Shown one piece after another: positions 17,809-26,495 of a stretch of DNA of 64,000 nt. The stretch spans positions 868,001 through 932,000 of the forward strand of contig NZ_CP098604.1 of the NCBI RefSeq assembly GCF_024499015.1, written 5' to 3'. The translations under genes and the position numbers were made by a program. Below the pieces are notes generated by a model. The model saw only the letters and a program-made list of their open reading frames with translations, was not told the origin of the DNA and ran no database searches. How positions within the stretch are numbered: position 1 is the stretch's first letter; each line of letters begins with the position of its first letter. Origin of the DNA: Xanthomonas hortorum pv. pelargonii (GTDB taxonomy: Bacteria; Pseudomonadota; Gammaproteobacteria; Xanthomonadales; Xanthomonadaceae).

Positions 17809-18194
17809 GTGGTGATGGTGATGCGCGTGCCCTTGCCCGGCGTGGTGTCCAACACAAAGTCATCCACCAGCCGCCTGCTGCCGGACAGGCCCAGACCGAG
17901 TCCGCCGCCGGAGGTCCAGCCATCGGTGAGCGCCAGATCCAGATCGGGAATACCGGGGCCTTCGTCGCGGAAGGTCAGCTGCACGCCCTTGCGGATGCCG
18001 TTTTCCACCAGCGCCCAGTCCATATCGCCGCCACCGCCGTAGATCACGGTGTTGCGCGCCAGTTCGCTGGCCGCAGTGACCAGCTTGGTCTGGTCAACCA
18101 GACGCAGGCCACACTGCACCACCAGCTTGCGCACCGTCTGCCGGGCCAGCACCACATCCTGTTCGGTACGTACCGGTTGCGACCCTGTGGTCAT
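17799..18194 (-). CDS. rsbT: RsbT-like switch kinase
   Basis: A 131-residue GHKL protein kinase closely following the RsbT pattern: the N-box with AASELARNTVIYGGGG, the G1 box FRDEGPGIPD and the glycine-rich GGGLGLGLSGSR. RsbT phosphorylates RsbS and RsbR in the stressosome, is released, and then activates a downstream partner (RsbU in Bacillus). No RsbU or SigB-type sigma factor is encoded here, so the released RsbT probably acts on the kinases downstream. The start overlaps the rsbS stop by four bases. Confidence 0.9.
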   Translation of the reverse strand: MTTGSQPVRTEQDVVLARQTVRKLVVQCGLRLVDQTKLVTAASELARNTVIYGGGGDMDWALVENGIRKGVQLTFRDEGPGIPDLDLALTDGWTSGGGLGLGLSGSRRLVDDFVLDTTPGKGTRITITTWK

Positions 18195-18553
18195 GAATCG
18201 CGATCGGGTTGCTGCAACAGGCGCATGCCGCGTTCGACATTGAGCGCGGTGCGCACCGACGGCAGGGTCAGGCCCAGTTCGACCAAGGTGATCGCCACCG
18301 CCGGCTGCATGCCGACCACCACGGTCTTGGCATCCATCACTGCGGCCAGCCCGGAGATGGTGCTGATCATGCGGCCGATGAAGGAGTCGACGATGTCCAG
18401 TGCGGAGATGTCGATCAGCACGCCGCGCGCGGAGGTGGCGCTGATTTTTTCCGACAGATCTTCCTGCAGCGTCATCGCCAGTTGGTCGTGCATGTCCACC
18501 TGGATGGTGACCAGCAGCAGGTCGCCCATCCGCAGGATCGGGATACGCTCCAT
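18191..18553 (-). CDS. rsbS: RsbS-like STAS scaffold protein
   Basis: A 120-residue single STAS domain. The phosphorylation site matches RsbS: Ser57 in ALDIVDSFIGRM aligns with the Bacillus Ser59 target of RsbT. RsbS forms the core of the stressosome with RsbR and holds RsbT inactive until phosphorylated. The gene follows rsbR by one base and overlaps rsbT, the canonical R-S-T order. Confidence 0.92.
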   Translation of the reverse strand: MERIPILRMGDLLLVTIQVDMHDQLAMTLQEDLSEKISATSARGVLIDISALDIVDSFIGRMISTISGLAAVMDAKTVVVGMQPAVAITLVELGLTLPSVRTALNVERGMRLLQQPDRDS

Positions 18554-18554
18554 G

Positions 18555-19436
18555 TCAGCTCGCCTTGCTCACGGTCACGCCGGTGCGCTTGAGCGCCAGC
18601 GCCAATGCGTCGGCCAGGTTGGCCTTGGTGACGATGCCCTGCAGGTCCAGCCCCAGATGCACGATGGTCTGCGCAATCTGCGGGCGCACGCCGCTGATGA
18701 TGGCATCGGCGCCCATCAGGCGAATCGCGGTGACGGTCTTGAGCAGGTGCTGCGCAACCAGCGTGTCCACGGTAGGTACGCCGGTGATGTCGATGATGGC
18801 GATCTCCGAGCCGGTATCGACGATGCGTTGCAGCAGCGATTCCATCACCACCTGGGTGCGTTGCGAATCCAGCGTGCCGATCATCGGCAGCGCCAGCACG
18901 CCGTCCCACAACTTCACCACCGGGGTGGAGAGTTCCAGCATCTCTTCCTGCTGCCGCACGATGATGTCTTCGCGGGTCTTCTGGAACGCCTTGACGGTGT
19001 ACAGGCCCAGACGATCCAGCAATTCGGACAGCGCCCACAACTGCAGGCCCAACTCCTCCGGCGCACTGGCGTACTCGCGCTGCACCAGCTCGAACAGCAC
19101 GCGCTTGAGCGAAAAAATGAAGTTGGCGGTTTCCTGCGAATCGAAGCCGCGCGTGGCACGGTCGCGCGAGAGCGTCTCCAGAAAACGGCGCACCTCGCTC
19201 CATTCGGCGCTGTCCAGGCTGCTGCCGCCGTCTTTCAACGAGGCCACCAGCAAGCGCAGGAATTCCGCGCCCTGGGTTTCGATTTCCTGCCGCGAAATAC
19301 GCACGTCGTTACCGAAGCTGGAACCCAGCCATGCGGTCAACAACGTTGTTTCCTGCCCACGAATCGCATCGATCGAGCGCTGCTGCAATGCCACCATGAG
19401 ATCACCCGCCGAGTAAAGAGAAGAAAGGCCGGGCAT
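18555..19436 (-). CDS. rsbR: RsbR-like stressosome sensor
   Basis: A 293-residue protein with an all-helical N-terminal sensor domain (about 15-160, resembling the RsbRD-type N-terminus rather than a globin fold) and a C-terminal STAS domain (about 167-285). Thr171 in ELSTPVVKLW and Thr225 in GVPTVDTLVAQ occupy the positions phosphorylated by RsbT in Bacillus RsbR. It heads the operon. No ribosome site is obvious before ATG 19436; ATG 19397 (MVALQQRS) is an alternative start. The signal it senses cannot be read from the sequence. Confidence 0.9.
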   Translation of the reverse strand: MPGLSSLYSAGDLMVALQQRSIDAIRGQETTLLTAWLGSSFGNDVRISRQEIETQGAEFLRLLVASLKDGGSSLDSAEWSEVRRFLETLSRDRATRGFDSQETANFIFSLKRVLFELVQREYASAPEELGLQLWALSELLDRLGLYTVKAFQKTREDIIVRQQEEMLELSTPVVKLWDGVLALPMIGTLDSQRTQVVMESLLQRIVDTGSEIAIIDITGVPTVDTLVAQHLLKTVTAIRLMGADAIISGVRPQIAQTIVHLGLDLQGIVTKANLADALALALKRTGVTVSKAS

Positions 19437-19833
19437 GCGGGCTGGACTGCGCCCGTGGTTGGCGCGGCGCCCCCACGCCGAAGCGCAGCAGAATAAAACA
19501 ATTCAGATTCGGCAACCAACGACGAACCTGTAGCAGTCATCAGACACTACACCCTGCAGTTTGACATTGCAGCGCACATGGCGAACGTGCGCCCGGCCAC
19601 GTCTGCGCAGATGCAGGCGGTGCTGGTCTGAGTGCCGCTGGCCGATGGCGGACGCTGCCGCAAAGCGTTTTGGGGATTTGATCGAAGCGAGGTGCTACGT
19701 GCACACCGAATAAGAGCGGCTAAGCCCGCTTGGATACAACCGCCAGTGCGTGCAACGCGCTGTGCCACCGGCAGAGTGTCGGGCTGCGGCCGGGCGTGTT
19801 CTGATCGCGCCCAGACTTTTCTCAGGCTCCCCC
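19437..19833. other. divergent promoter region of rsbR and the OYE gene
   Basis: This 397-base non-coding stretch lies between divergent genes and must hold both promoters. I could not identify convincing -35/-10 pairs. It contains the motif TAAGAGCGGCTAA at 19711-19723, identical to the left end of the palindromic element at 13507. Confidence 0.5.
19711..19723. repeat. solo copy of the palindromic-element end
   Basis: TAAGAGCGGCTAA matches positions 13507-13519 exactly. No partner inverted repeat is found within about 300 bases, so this is either a remnant of a deleted element or a chance 13-base match. Confidence 0.5.
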
Positions 19834-20934
19834 ATGTCATCGCTGTTTTCCACGTATCAACTCAAAGACGTCACGCTGCGCAACCGCATCGCCATTCCGC
19901 CGATGTGCCAATACACCGCCGTGGATGGCCTCACCAACGACTGGCATCAGGTCCACTACGCCAGCATGGCGCGCGGCGGTGCGGGCCTGGTGATCGTCGA
20001 GGCCACCGGCGTGTCGCCGGAAGGACGCATCACGCCCGGTTGCCTGGGCCTGTGGAACGACGCCCAGGCCGAAGGGTTGGCGCGTATCGCTGCATCGATC
20101 AGCGCCGCCGGCGCGGTGCCCGGTATCCAGATCGGTCACGCCGGGCGCAAGGCCAGCGCCAACCTGCCGTGGGAAGGCGACGACCACATCGCCGACGGCG
20201 ATGCGCGTGGCTGGGACACCATCTCGCCTTCAGCGGTCGCCTTCGGTGGCGGCTTGCCCAAACTGCCGCGCGAGATGACGCTGGACGACATCGCCCGCGT
20301 ACGCAGCGATTTTGTCGCCGCCGCGCAGCGCGCGCGCGATGCCGGTTTCCGGTGGTTGGAGCTGCATTTTGCGCATGGTTATCTGGCGCAGAGCTTCTTC
20401 TCGGTGCACGCCAATCAGCGCCAGGATCAGTACGGTGGTACTGCCGAAAATCGTGGACGCTTCCTGCTGGAAACGCTGCAAGCCGTGCGTGCAGTCTGGC
20501 CAGAACACCTGCCGCTCACCGCACGCTTTGGCGTGATCGAGTTCGATGGCCGCGATGAAGAAACCTTGCAGGAAGCCATCGCACTGACCCGCAATTTCAA
20601 GCAAAGCGGACTGGATCTGCTCAACGTCAGCATGGGCTTCAGCACCCCGACCGCGCAGATTCCGTGGGGCCCGGCGTTGCTGGCGCCGTTCGCCGAGCGC
20701 GTTAGCCGCGAGGCACAGCTGCCGGTGGCCTCGTCCTGGAATATCGACGACCCGCTGGAAGCTGACCGCGTCATCGCCGCCGGGCAGATGGAACTGGTAA
20801 TGATCGGCCGCGCGCATCTGGCCAACCCGCATTGGCCGTATCACGCCGCGTTGGCGCTGGGCGAAGAACGCCCGTCGTGGGTGCTGCCACCGTCGTACGC
20901 GCATTGGCTGGAGCGCTACGGCAAGCGCAGCTGA
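19834..20934 (+). CDS. Old Yellow Enzyme family NADH:flavin oxidoreductase
   Basis: A 366-residue FMN-dependent TIM barrel of the YqjM/NamA branch. Visible features are the early NRIAIPPMCQYTA segment, QIGHAGRKAS, the catalytic-site LELHFAHGYL, the QDQYGGTAENRGR loop and the phosphate-binding end VMIGRAHLANPHW. Such enzymes reduce activated C=C bonds of enals, enones and nitro compounds, often as detoxification. The start ATG opens the conserved SLFSTYQLKDVTLRNR strand. It stands alone, divergent from the stressosome operon and followed by a hairpin repeat array. Confidence 0.9.
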   Translation: MSSLFSTYQLKDVTLRNRIAIPPMCQYTAVDGLTNDWHQVHYASMARGGAGLVIVEATGVSPEGRITPGCLGLWNDAQAEGLARIAASISAAGAVPGIQIGHAGRKASANLPWEGDDHIADGDARGWDTISPSAVAFGGGLPKLPREMTLDDIARVRSDFVAAAQRARDAGFRWLELHFAHGYLAQSFFSVHANQRQDQYGGTAENRGRFLLETLQAVRAVWPEHLPLTARFGVIEFDGRDEETLQEAIALTRNFKQSGLDLLNVSMGFSTPTAQIPWGPALLAPFAERVSREAQLPVASSWNIDDPLEADRVIAAGQMELVMIGRAHLANPHWPYHAALALGEERPSWVLPPSYAHWLERYGKRS

Positions 20935-20953
20935 TCGGACACGTGCGACATGC

Positions 20954-21139
20954 CTGGATGCGGCACCGCGCGCAAGCCGACCGCGCACACGAAGTCAGCA
21001 GGTTGCGTGGGAATTCTTCGGTTCGCTGCGGGCGCTTGCACGCGTACCGGCGTGGGACACGCCGCAAGTACATCCATGTAGGCTCTTACGCGGCATCCAT
21101 GCCGCGTAAGGTCCCACGCCGGTACGCGCGCAAGCACCA
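20954..21139. repeat. intergenic hairpin repeat, copy 1 (lacks the left half)
   Basis: It matches the right part of the full copy at 21303-21602. It begins GGATGCGGCACCGCGCGCAA and contains the palindrome TTACGCGGCATCCATGCCGC (with its completion GTAA) around 21087-21110. It ends in the inverted arms GGTCCCACGCCGG. It follows the OYE gene stop by 20 bases. Confidence 0.75.
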
Positions 21140-21302
21140 CCACACGTTATTGGTGGCGATAGGAAAGCGGCGACTGGTTGACGGACCTTTCCTCGGATCG
21201 TGACCTCCAATGGCGAACTGATGGGTTGATGACAACTACATCGAATGCAGAAATCGACTTTGTAATCCGCAGGCATGACGCATGCTTGAAACCATTGATT
21301 GC

Positions 21303-21602
21303 CGATCAGCAACCGCGAAGAGTCGGAGCGCGGTGTCGCATCCGGGGGCGGGACCGTGTGGCGGCATGGATGCCGCCACCGAGCCTACATGGAGGTACTT
21401 GCGGCGTGTCCCGACACCGGATGCGGCACCGCGCGCAAGCCGACCACGCCCACGAAGTCAGCAGGTTCGTGGGAATGCTTCGGTTCGCTGCGGGCGCTTG
21501 CACGCGTCCCGGCGTGGGACACGCCGCAAGTACGTCCGTGTAGGCTCTTACGCGGCATCCATGCCGCGTAAGGTCCCACGCCGGGACGCGCGCAAGCACC
21601 TC
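21303..21602. repeat. intergenic hairpin repeat, copy 2 (complete)
   Basis: This is a composite inverted structure. Hairpin GTGGCGGCATGGATGCCGCC (21358-21379) is followed by a 30-base block starting GAGCCTACATGG. A spacer of about 110 bases carries the sequence shared with copies 1 and 3. The 30-base block then recurs in inverse (about 21518-21547), followed by a second hairpin TTACGCGGCATCCATGCCGC (21548-21571). Outer arms (CGTCCCGGCGTGGGAC and its inverse) enclose the second half. No open frame in it looks coding. Confidence 0.78.
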
Positions 21603-21761
21603 CGGCCGTTGTCGGTAGCTGATCGAACAGCGTTGCCTGGTTGATTGATGGTGCCTTGGAGCGAGACCTTCGCTGCGAAGTCATAGCAAAGCGATAGACG
21701 AAAGACTGCATTGACTATCGACTGCGGAATCCACAGGCGTTGCACACATCAAGTCACGCCT

Positions 21762-21984
21762 GCCGATCAGCAACCGCGAAGAGTCGGAGCGCGGTGACGC
21801 GTCCGGGGGCGGGACCGTGTGGCGGCATGGATGCCGCCACCGAGCCTACATGGACGTACTTGCGGCGTGTCCCGACACCGGATGCGGCACCGCGCGCAAG
21901 CCGACCACGCCCACGAAGTCAGCAGGTTTCGTGGGAATGCTTCGGTTCGCTGCAGGCGCTTGCACGCGTACCGCAGTGGGACAC
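21762..21984. repeat. intergenic hairpin repeat, copy 3 (lacks the right half)
   Basis: It is nearly identical to copy 2 from GCCGATCAGCAACCGCGAAG through the left hairpin and the shared spacer, then breaks off at about 21984, before the inverse block. The unique sequence between copies 2 and 3 (21603-21761) is loosely similar to that between copies 1 and 2, suggesting the copies arose by duplication of a larger unit. Confidence 0.72.
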
Positions 21985-22057
21985 CGGATGCAGTACCGCG
22001 CATCGACTATCCCCACACACGACCTAAGCGGCTGCGCGATGACGTTGATCGCCGCCC

Positions 22058-24382
22058 TTACAGCCCGTAACGCTCCACTGCTTCCAGATGTGGGCGCGGG
22101 TCCTGATCGCAGGCCTCGGCCAGGCGCAGCCAGCACATCGTGTGCGGCCACTGCGCGGTGGCGGCCAGCAAGGCCCGATGCAATTCCAACGGCGCCGCCG
22201 TTTCCGGCAGCGCTACGGTGAACAACACGCCGGGCAGGCCCGTGCTCGCATCTTCCGGGTCGAACGCATCCGGATGTTGCGGATCGATCACGTGATAATC
22301 GTCGCGACTGTGCACCCACAGCTTCCAGCCGCCGGCCTCGATCTCTTCGCGCAAGGCCTCGACCGCCGGCTCGCCGGGATGCACGCCATCCACCAGCCAG
22401 CTGCTGCCGTAACCGCCCGCCTGCAACACATGCACCTGCGCGTAGGTCGGTACGAAACGCTCGCGCTCGGCCTCGTCTTCCGGCGGCGGATACAGCAACT
22501 CGGCATCGAACACCACCCAATCGCCGACATGCTGACGCCGATGCGCGGGCGCGTTTTCGAGGATGCGCGCGGTGACCGGGCCAGTGCGGCGCGCGTAATA
22601 CTCGGCCGCCTCGCCGTCGTCCACACAACGCACGATCACCCAGCCCCAGTTCTCTTCGACCACACCGCTGGTGCTGCTCAGCTCCATGCCGATCGCCAGC
22701 GCCGAGGCACGCACCGCTTCCCACTGCTGCGCCGCACTGGCCGCGGTCATGTGATCCCAATGCGCAGAGCGCGGTTCTTCCATCAACTCGGTCAGCTGTC
22801 GATACACCTCGGCGGCTTCCGCAAAGCGGCCGGTGTTGAGATACATGCGCCCCAGCAAACCGCGTGCGCCATGCGAGCCGGGCGACAGCTCCAGCAACGC
22901 GGTACAGGCCTGTTCCAGCGCCGGCCAATCGGCCAGCCGCTGGGCCAGCTGTGCTTCGCACCACAGCGCTGCCACCGGCACCAACGGGCGATACAGCTGC
23001 GCCAGCCGACGCATGCCGGCGTCGTCGCCACGGCCCAGCAGCAGATTCATCAGCCGGAAGGTCGGGCTGGTCTCGCGGTCGGCGTGCCGCTGCACGAACG
23101 CCCACAGCAGCGCGATCGCCTCATCGTCGGCCGCGCACGCGCTCAATGCCGACGCAGTGGTGTCCACCAACTCGGCATCGTCGGGACGCTCGGCCACTGC
23201 CTGCAGCAACCATTGCGCTTCGCGCTCGGGGTTGCGCACTACGTCTTCGGCTTGCGCCTCCAGCCATTCCAGCAACTGTGCGGCAGGCACCGGCGCCGCC
23301 TCGCCCGCCGGTGCGGTCTCGATGCGCATGGCCAAACGGTCCAGCAATTGCGTGGCGCCACGATCCTGCCGCAACTTGGGCACATGCGCACGCGCAAGCG
23401 CCAGATGCCGGCGCGCGGTCCACACCGCACCACGCTGCAACGCCAGCTCGATCGCCATCTCGGCCGCGTCGATCAGGATGCGATGCGCACCGACCTGCGC
23501 GTAATGATCCAGCATCACCTGCAAGCGGCTGCCCAGATCCCAGGTGTTGCGCTCCGGCGTGCGCGACACCAGCACCACCACTGCACGCAACCAGTGCATG
23601 CGATAGCGCGGCGCAACCTCGCGCCACGGCAGAAATGCCTCCAGCGCTTCATCGTCGCGATGCAACAGCGCCAATGCGCGCGCCTTTTGCAAACGCCGCG
23701 GCTGGCTGCAGTTGGCCCACTCTGCACCTTCGCGTGCGGCCTCGCGTTCGCGCTGTTCGATCAGCGCCAGCGCTTCTTCTGCACGACCGAGCGAGAGCAG
23801 GATCGAGATGCGCATGTCCGGCACGCCGTCGTAGATCTGCCCGCCATGCGCAAGAATGGTCTGCGACTGCTCTTCCAGATAATGCAGTGCCGCCTCGCCG
23901 CGCCCATCGTCGAGCAAGGCGTCGGCTTTTTCGCAGCTCAGACACTGGTAGCACGACCAACTCGGGTCGATGCGGCCCAGCGTTTCCTCGCATACTTCGA
24001 TGCGCTCTTCCACCCAGCCCGGCCCGTCGATATTGGCGTAGCACGCGGCCAGATCCTGGGTCACGCACACCGATTGCGGGCACTCCACCGCATCGGCGCG
24101 ATGCGCGCGCTCGAACAGCGTCACGGCATCGCTCAGCGCACGCTCGCCTTCGCACAGGTTGCCGACCCGGTTGCGCATTTCCCAGTGCCCGACGAACACC
24201 TCCAGCCACGGATTGGCCAGCGTCTTGCCCAGCGCACGCGCCTCGGGCAAGAGCGCTTCGGCGCGTTCGATCTGCAGGTCGCAGATATGGTCGGTCAGGC
24301 GCGTCAGCAGTTGCGCGTTCTGCGGCTGACCGGCTTCGCCCAGATCGTCCTGCAGCTTTTCAACCCAGTTCCAGATTTCCAT
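22058..24382 (-). CDS. TPR-rich protein paired with an HSP90 paralogue
   Basis: A 774-residue soluble protein, mostly helical repeats of TPR character (for example GARGLLGRMYLNTGRFAEAAEVYRQL split near residue 530, and ERAEALLPEARALGKTLANP near 40). It has several CxxC pairs around SCYQCLSCEKAD. The last 200 residues form a separate non-TPR region with DWVVFDAELLYPPPED and WKLWVHSRDDYHVIDP. I do not recognise a named family for that end. The start has AAGGAG seven bases upstream and lies 24 bases after the HSP90-like gene, so the two are one operon. By analogy with eukaryotic TPR cochaperones it may work with the HSP90 partner; this is inference. Confidence 0.75.
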   Translation of the reverse strand: MEIWNWVEKLQDDLGEAGQPQNAQLLTRLTDHICDLQIERAEALLPEARALGKTLANPWLEVFVGHWEMRNRVGNLCEGERALSDAVTLFERAHRADAVECPQSVCVTQDLAACYANIDGPGWVEERIEVCEETLGRIDPSWSCYQCLSCEKADALLDDGRGEAALHYLEEQSQTILAHGGQIYDGVPDMRISILLSLGRAEEALALIEQREREAAREGAEWANCSQPRRLQKARALALLHRDDEALEAFLPWREVAPRYRMHWLRAVVVLVSRTPERNTWDLGSRLQVMLDHYAQVGAHRILIDAAEMAIELALQRGAVWTARRHLALARAHVPKLRQDRGATQLLDRLAMRIETAPAGEAAPVPAAQLLEWLEAQAEDVVRNPEREAQWLLQAVAERPDDAELVDTTASALSACAADDEAIALLWAFVQRHADRETSPTFRLMNLLLGRGDDAGMRRLAQLYRPLVPVAALWCEAQLAQRLADWPALEQACTALLELSPGSHGARGLLGRMYLNTGRFAEAAEVYRQLTELMEEPRSAHWDHMTAASAAQQWEAVRASALAIGMELSSTSGVVEENWGWVIVRCVDDGEAAEYYARRTGPVTARILENAPAHRRQHVGDWVVFDAELLYPPPEDEAERERFVPTYAQVHVLQAGGYGSSWLVDGVHPGEPAVEALREEIEAGGWKLWVHSRDDYHVIDPQHPDAFDPEDASTGLPGVLFTVALPETAAPLELHRALLAATAQWPHTMCWLRLAEACDQDPRPHLEAVERYGL

Positions 24383-24406
24383 CCTGTTGCTCCTTCGATG
24401 CGGCGC

Positions 24407-26278
24407 TCAGCGCGCCAGCAGTTGGGTCACGGCCTCGGCAAGATCGCCGAAAGCCCGATTCAAATCCGATCCGCCCGATGCGGCGGCACCGGGCTGCGGC
24501 TGGGTGCGCCCCTGCGCCGACACGATCACCTTGAGTGAGCGCAGCAGCCGCGCCGCCACCGCCGCCTGCGGATTGCCGGAGCGCTGCGCCGCCAGCAATG
24601 CCTGCAGCGCCGGGTTGTCGAGATTGAGATACAGCCGCTGGGTCTGGCGTGCTTCGATCCCCGCAGTGAACTGCCGGGCCAGCCGCAACGCAGCGGTGGA
24701 CACGCGCTTGTCGTTTTCGTCCTGCTCCAGACGGCGTTTCAGTTCGGCCTCACGGTCGGGCACCACCACCAACGGCAATGCTTCGGGGCTGAAACGCGCC
24801 GGCACCAAGGCTTCGCCATCGCCCAGATGCTGTTCCAGCCAGGCCAGTTCGTCGGCCGGCAAGCTGTCGTCCAATTGGAACAACTGCCGGTTGCCCTGCT
24901 CGGTGCCCAGCTCCACCAGCCGCACGCCCTTGGCCTGCGCCCAGCGACGCAGGAACGGCACCACCGCATAGCGATTTCCGTAGGCCACCGGCACGCCCAT
25001 CGCGCGGAACAGCATCTCTTCGAAACCGCTGTCGCTGTCCAGGATCACATGCACTGCGCCACGCGCCGGCAACCGCTGCGCCGGCAGATCGCCTTGCGCG
25101 GTCGGCACCCGCACGTGTTCCATCAGCAACTCGAACAAGCGCTCGTCGCACAAGGCCGCGCCCAGCAAGGCCTCGTTGTGGCGCAGCAGAATGCGCCGCC
25201 AGGCTTCCGGCTGCTGACGTGCGACATCGGCCAGACCTTGCACCAGCGCTTCGGACAGCGCGTGCTGCACCGCCGTGTAGGTGGAGTCGCGCTGCAGGTC
25301 CTCGCGGCTGGCAGTGGGCGTCAGCCGATTGGATTCGATCACCCCGCCGATGAAGCCCGCCCACGGAGGCAGCAGCCCGCGTGCGTTGTCGTCCAGCAGC
25401 ATGCCGCGCAGGAACACCGACAGATTGCGGTTGTCGCTGGTGCCATAGGTCGCCCCGTCCTGTACCCATAGCAAGCCGACCGCATCGCTGCCCTCCTCCG
25501 TGCGCACCGGCATGCAGCACAGCGGTTCGAAGTTGCGCTCGAAGCGCGCGGCAAACTCGCGTTGCCGCCGCCAGGCCTGCACCGGATGCAAAGGCACCGT
25601 ATCGTGCATGCGCCACGGTGGCGGCTCGGGGTTGATCGCCTGCGCATCGCCGCCGATCCAGATCGGCTCGCGCAACAGCGCGCAGTAGCGCGACAGGATC
25701 TCGCGCAGCCGCCCTTCCTGGGCCAACGACAGATAGTCCTCATGCAGTTCCAGCACCACTTCGGTGCCGACCTGCGCGCGCGCCGGGATCGGGCTGACCG
25801 TGTATTGCTCGGCGTTGCTGGAGATGTAGCAATGCCCCAGCGTCGGGCTCTGGTACGAGGTGGTGCGCACGGTGACCCGGCGCGCCAGCACGAAGGCCGA
25901 CAAAAAGCCCAGCCCGAACATGCCGATCAGGCCGCTGTCTTCATGCCCGCCCTGACGCAGCCCACGGGTGTAGCCCACGCCCACGGTGGCCAGATAGTCG
26001 TGAATTTCCTGCTGGGTCAGCCCGGCGCCGGTATCGACGATGCGCACGATGCCCTGGGCAGCATCGGCATGCACTTCGATGCGCGATTCGCCTTGCCAGT
26101 CGGGTTGTTCCAGGCGGCGGCGCAGGATCGAGTCGTGCGCGTTCTGCACCAACTCGCGCAACGCGACCACCGGTGTGGAATAGAGGTGCTTGCTGAGGAC
26201 GGACATCAGTCCGTTGAGATCGACGCCTGCACGGCGGATCTGAGAGGCGTCCGTCGCCTCGGAGGTGTGATCTTGCAT
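24407..26278 (-). CDS. HSP90-family ATPase (divergent HtpG paralogue)
   Basis: A 623-residue protein with the HSP90 GHKL ATPase: N-box ALRELVQNAHDSI, DTGAGLTQQEI and the lid-side glycines GMFGLGFLSAF. The middle domain has the HSP90-type VFLRGMLLDDNARGLLPPW, and the segment SNRLTPTASREDLQRD corresponds to the catalytic-loop region. The C-terminal third is divergent from HtpG and ends in a low-complexity tail. It is the length of HtpG, but motif divergence and pairing with a TPR protein mark it as a distinct paralogue. The start at 26278 (MQDHTSEATDAS) removes an implausible Arg-rich extension. Clients are unknown. Confidence 0.85.
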   Translation of the reverse strand: MQDHTSEATDASQIRRAGVDLNGLMSVLSKHLYSTPVVALRELVQNAHDSILRRRLEQPDWQGESRIEVHADAAQGIVRIVDTGAGLTQQEIHDYLATVGVGYTRGLRQGGHEDSGLIGMFGLGFLSAFVLARRVTVRTTSYQSPTLGHCYISSNAEQYTVSPIPARAQVGTEVVLELHEDYLSLAQEGRLREILSRYCALLREPIWIGGDAQAINPEPPPWRMHDTVPLHPVQAWRRQREFAARFERNFEPLCCMPVRTEEGSDAVGLLWVQDGATYGTSDNRNLSVFLRGMLLDDNARGLLPPWAGFIGGVIESNRLTPTASREDLQRDSTYTAVQHALSEALVQGLADVARQQPEAWRRILLRHNEALLGAALCDERLFELLMEHVRVPTAQGDLPAQRLPARGAVHVILDSDSGFEEMLFRAMGVPVAYGNRYAVVPFLRRWAQAKGVRLVELGTEQGNRQLFQLDDSLPADELAWLEQHLGDGEALVPARFSPEALPLVVVPDREAELKRRLEQDENDKRVSTAALRLARQFTAGIEARQTQRLYLNLDNPALQALLAAQRSGNPQAAVAARLLRSLKVIVSAQGRTQPQPGAAASGGSDLNRAFGDLAEAVTQLLAR

Positions 26279-26495
26279 GATCGTTTGTCGTTTCCTTGGC
26301 GGCCACGCCCATCCTCGGACGCGCCTTCCTGGGTGGCAATGCGAGCCGGAAAGCATAGCCGCAAGCCACGCCGCACGCACGCACGTCTCAATTCGGATCC
26401 TTCCACCGCACTGCGACCGGACATCGCTGCTGCATCACCCACCGGAAACGAAGCGCCACGGCCTGCAGGACTGCACGGCCGTGGCGCCAGGCACA

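Noticed and set aside
20954..21984. Possible CRISPR array
   Set aside because: Repeats are 200-300 bases long, few and internally palindromic, with no short uniform repeats or unique spacers and no cas genes.
22088..24538. Open frame of 816 codons opposite the TPR gene
   Set aside because: Antisense to a clear coding gene with a good ribosome site; no recognisable motif.
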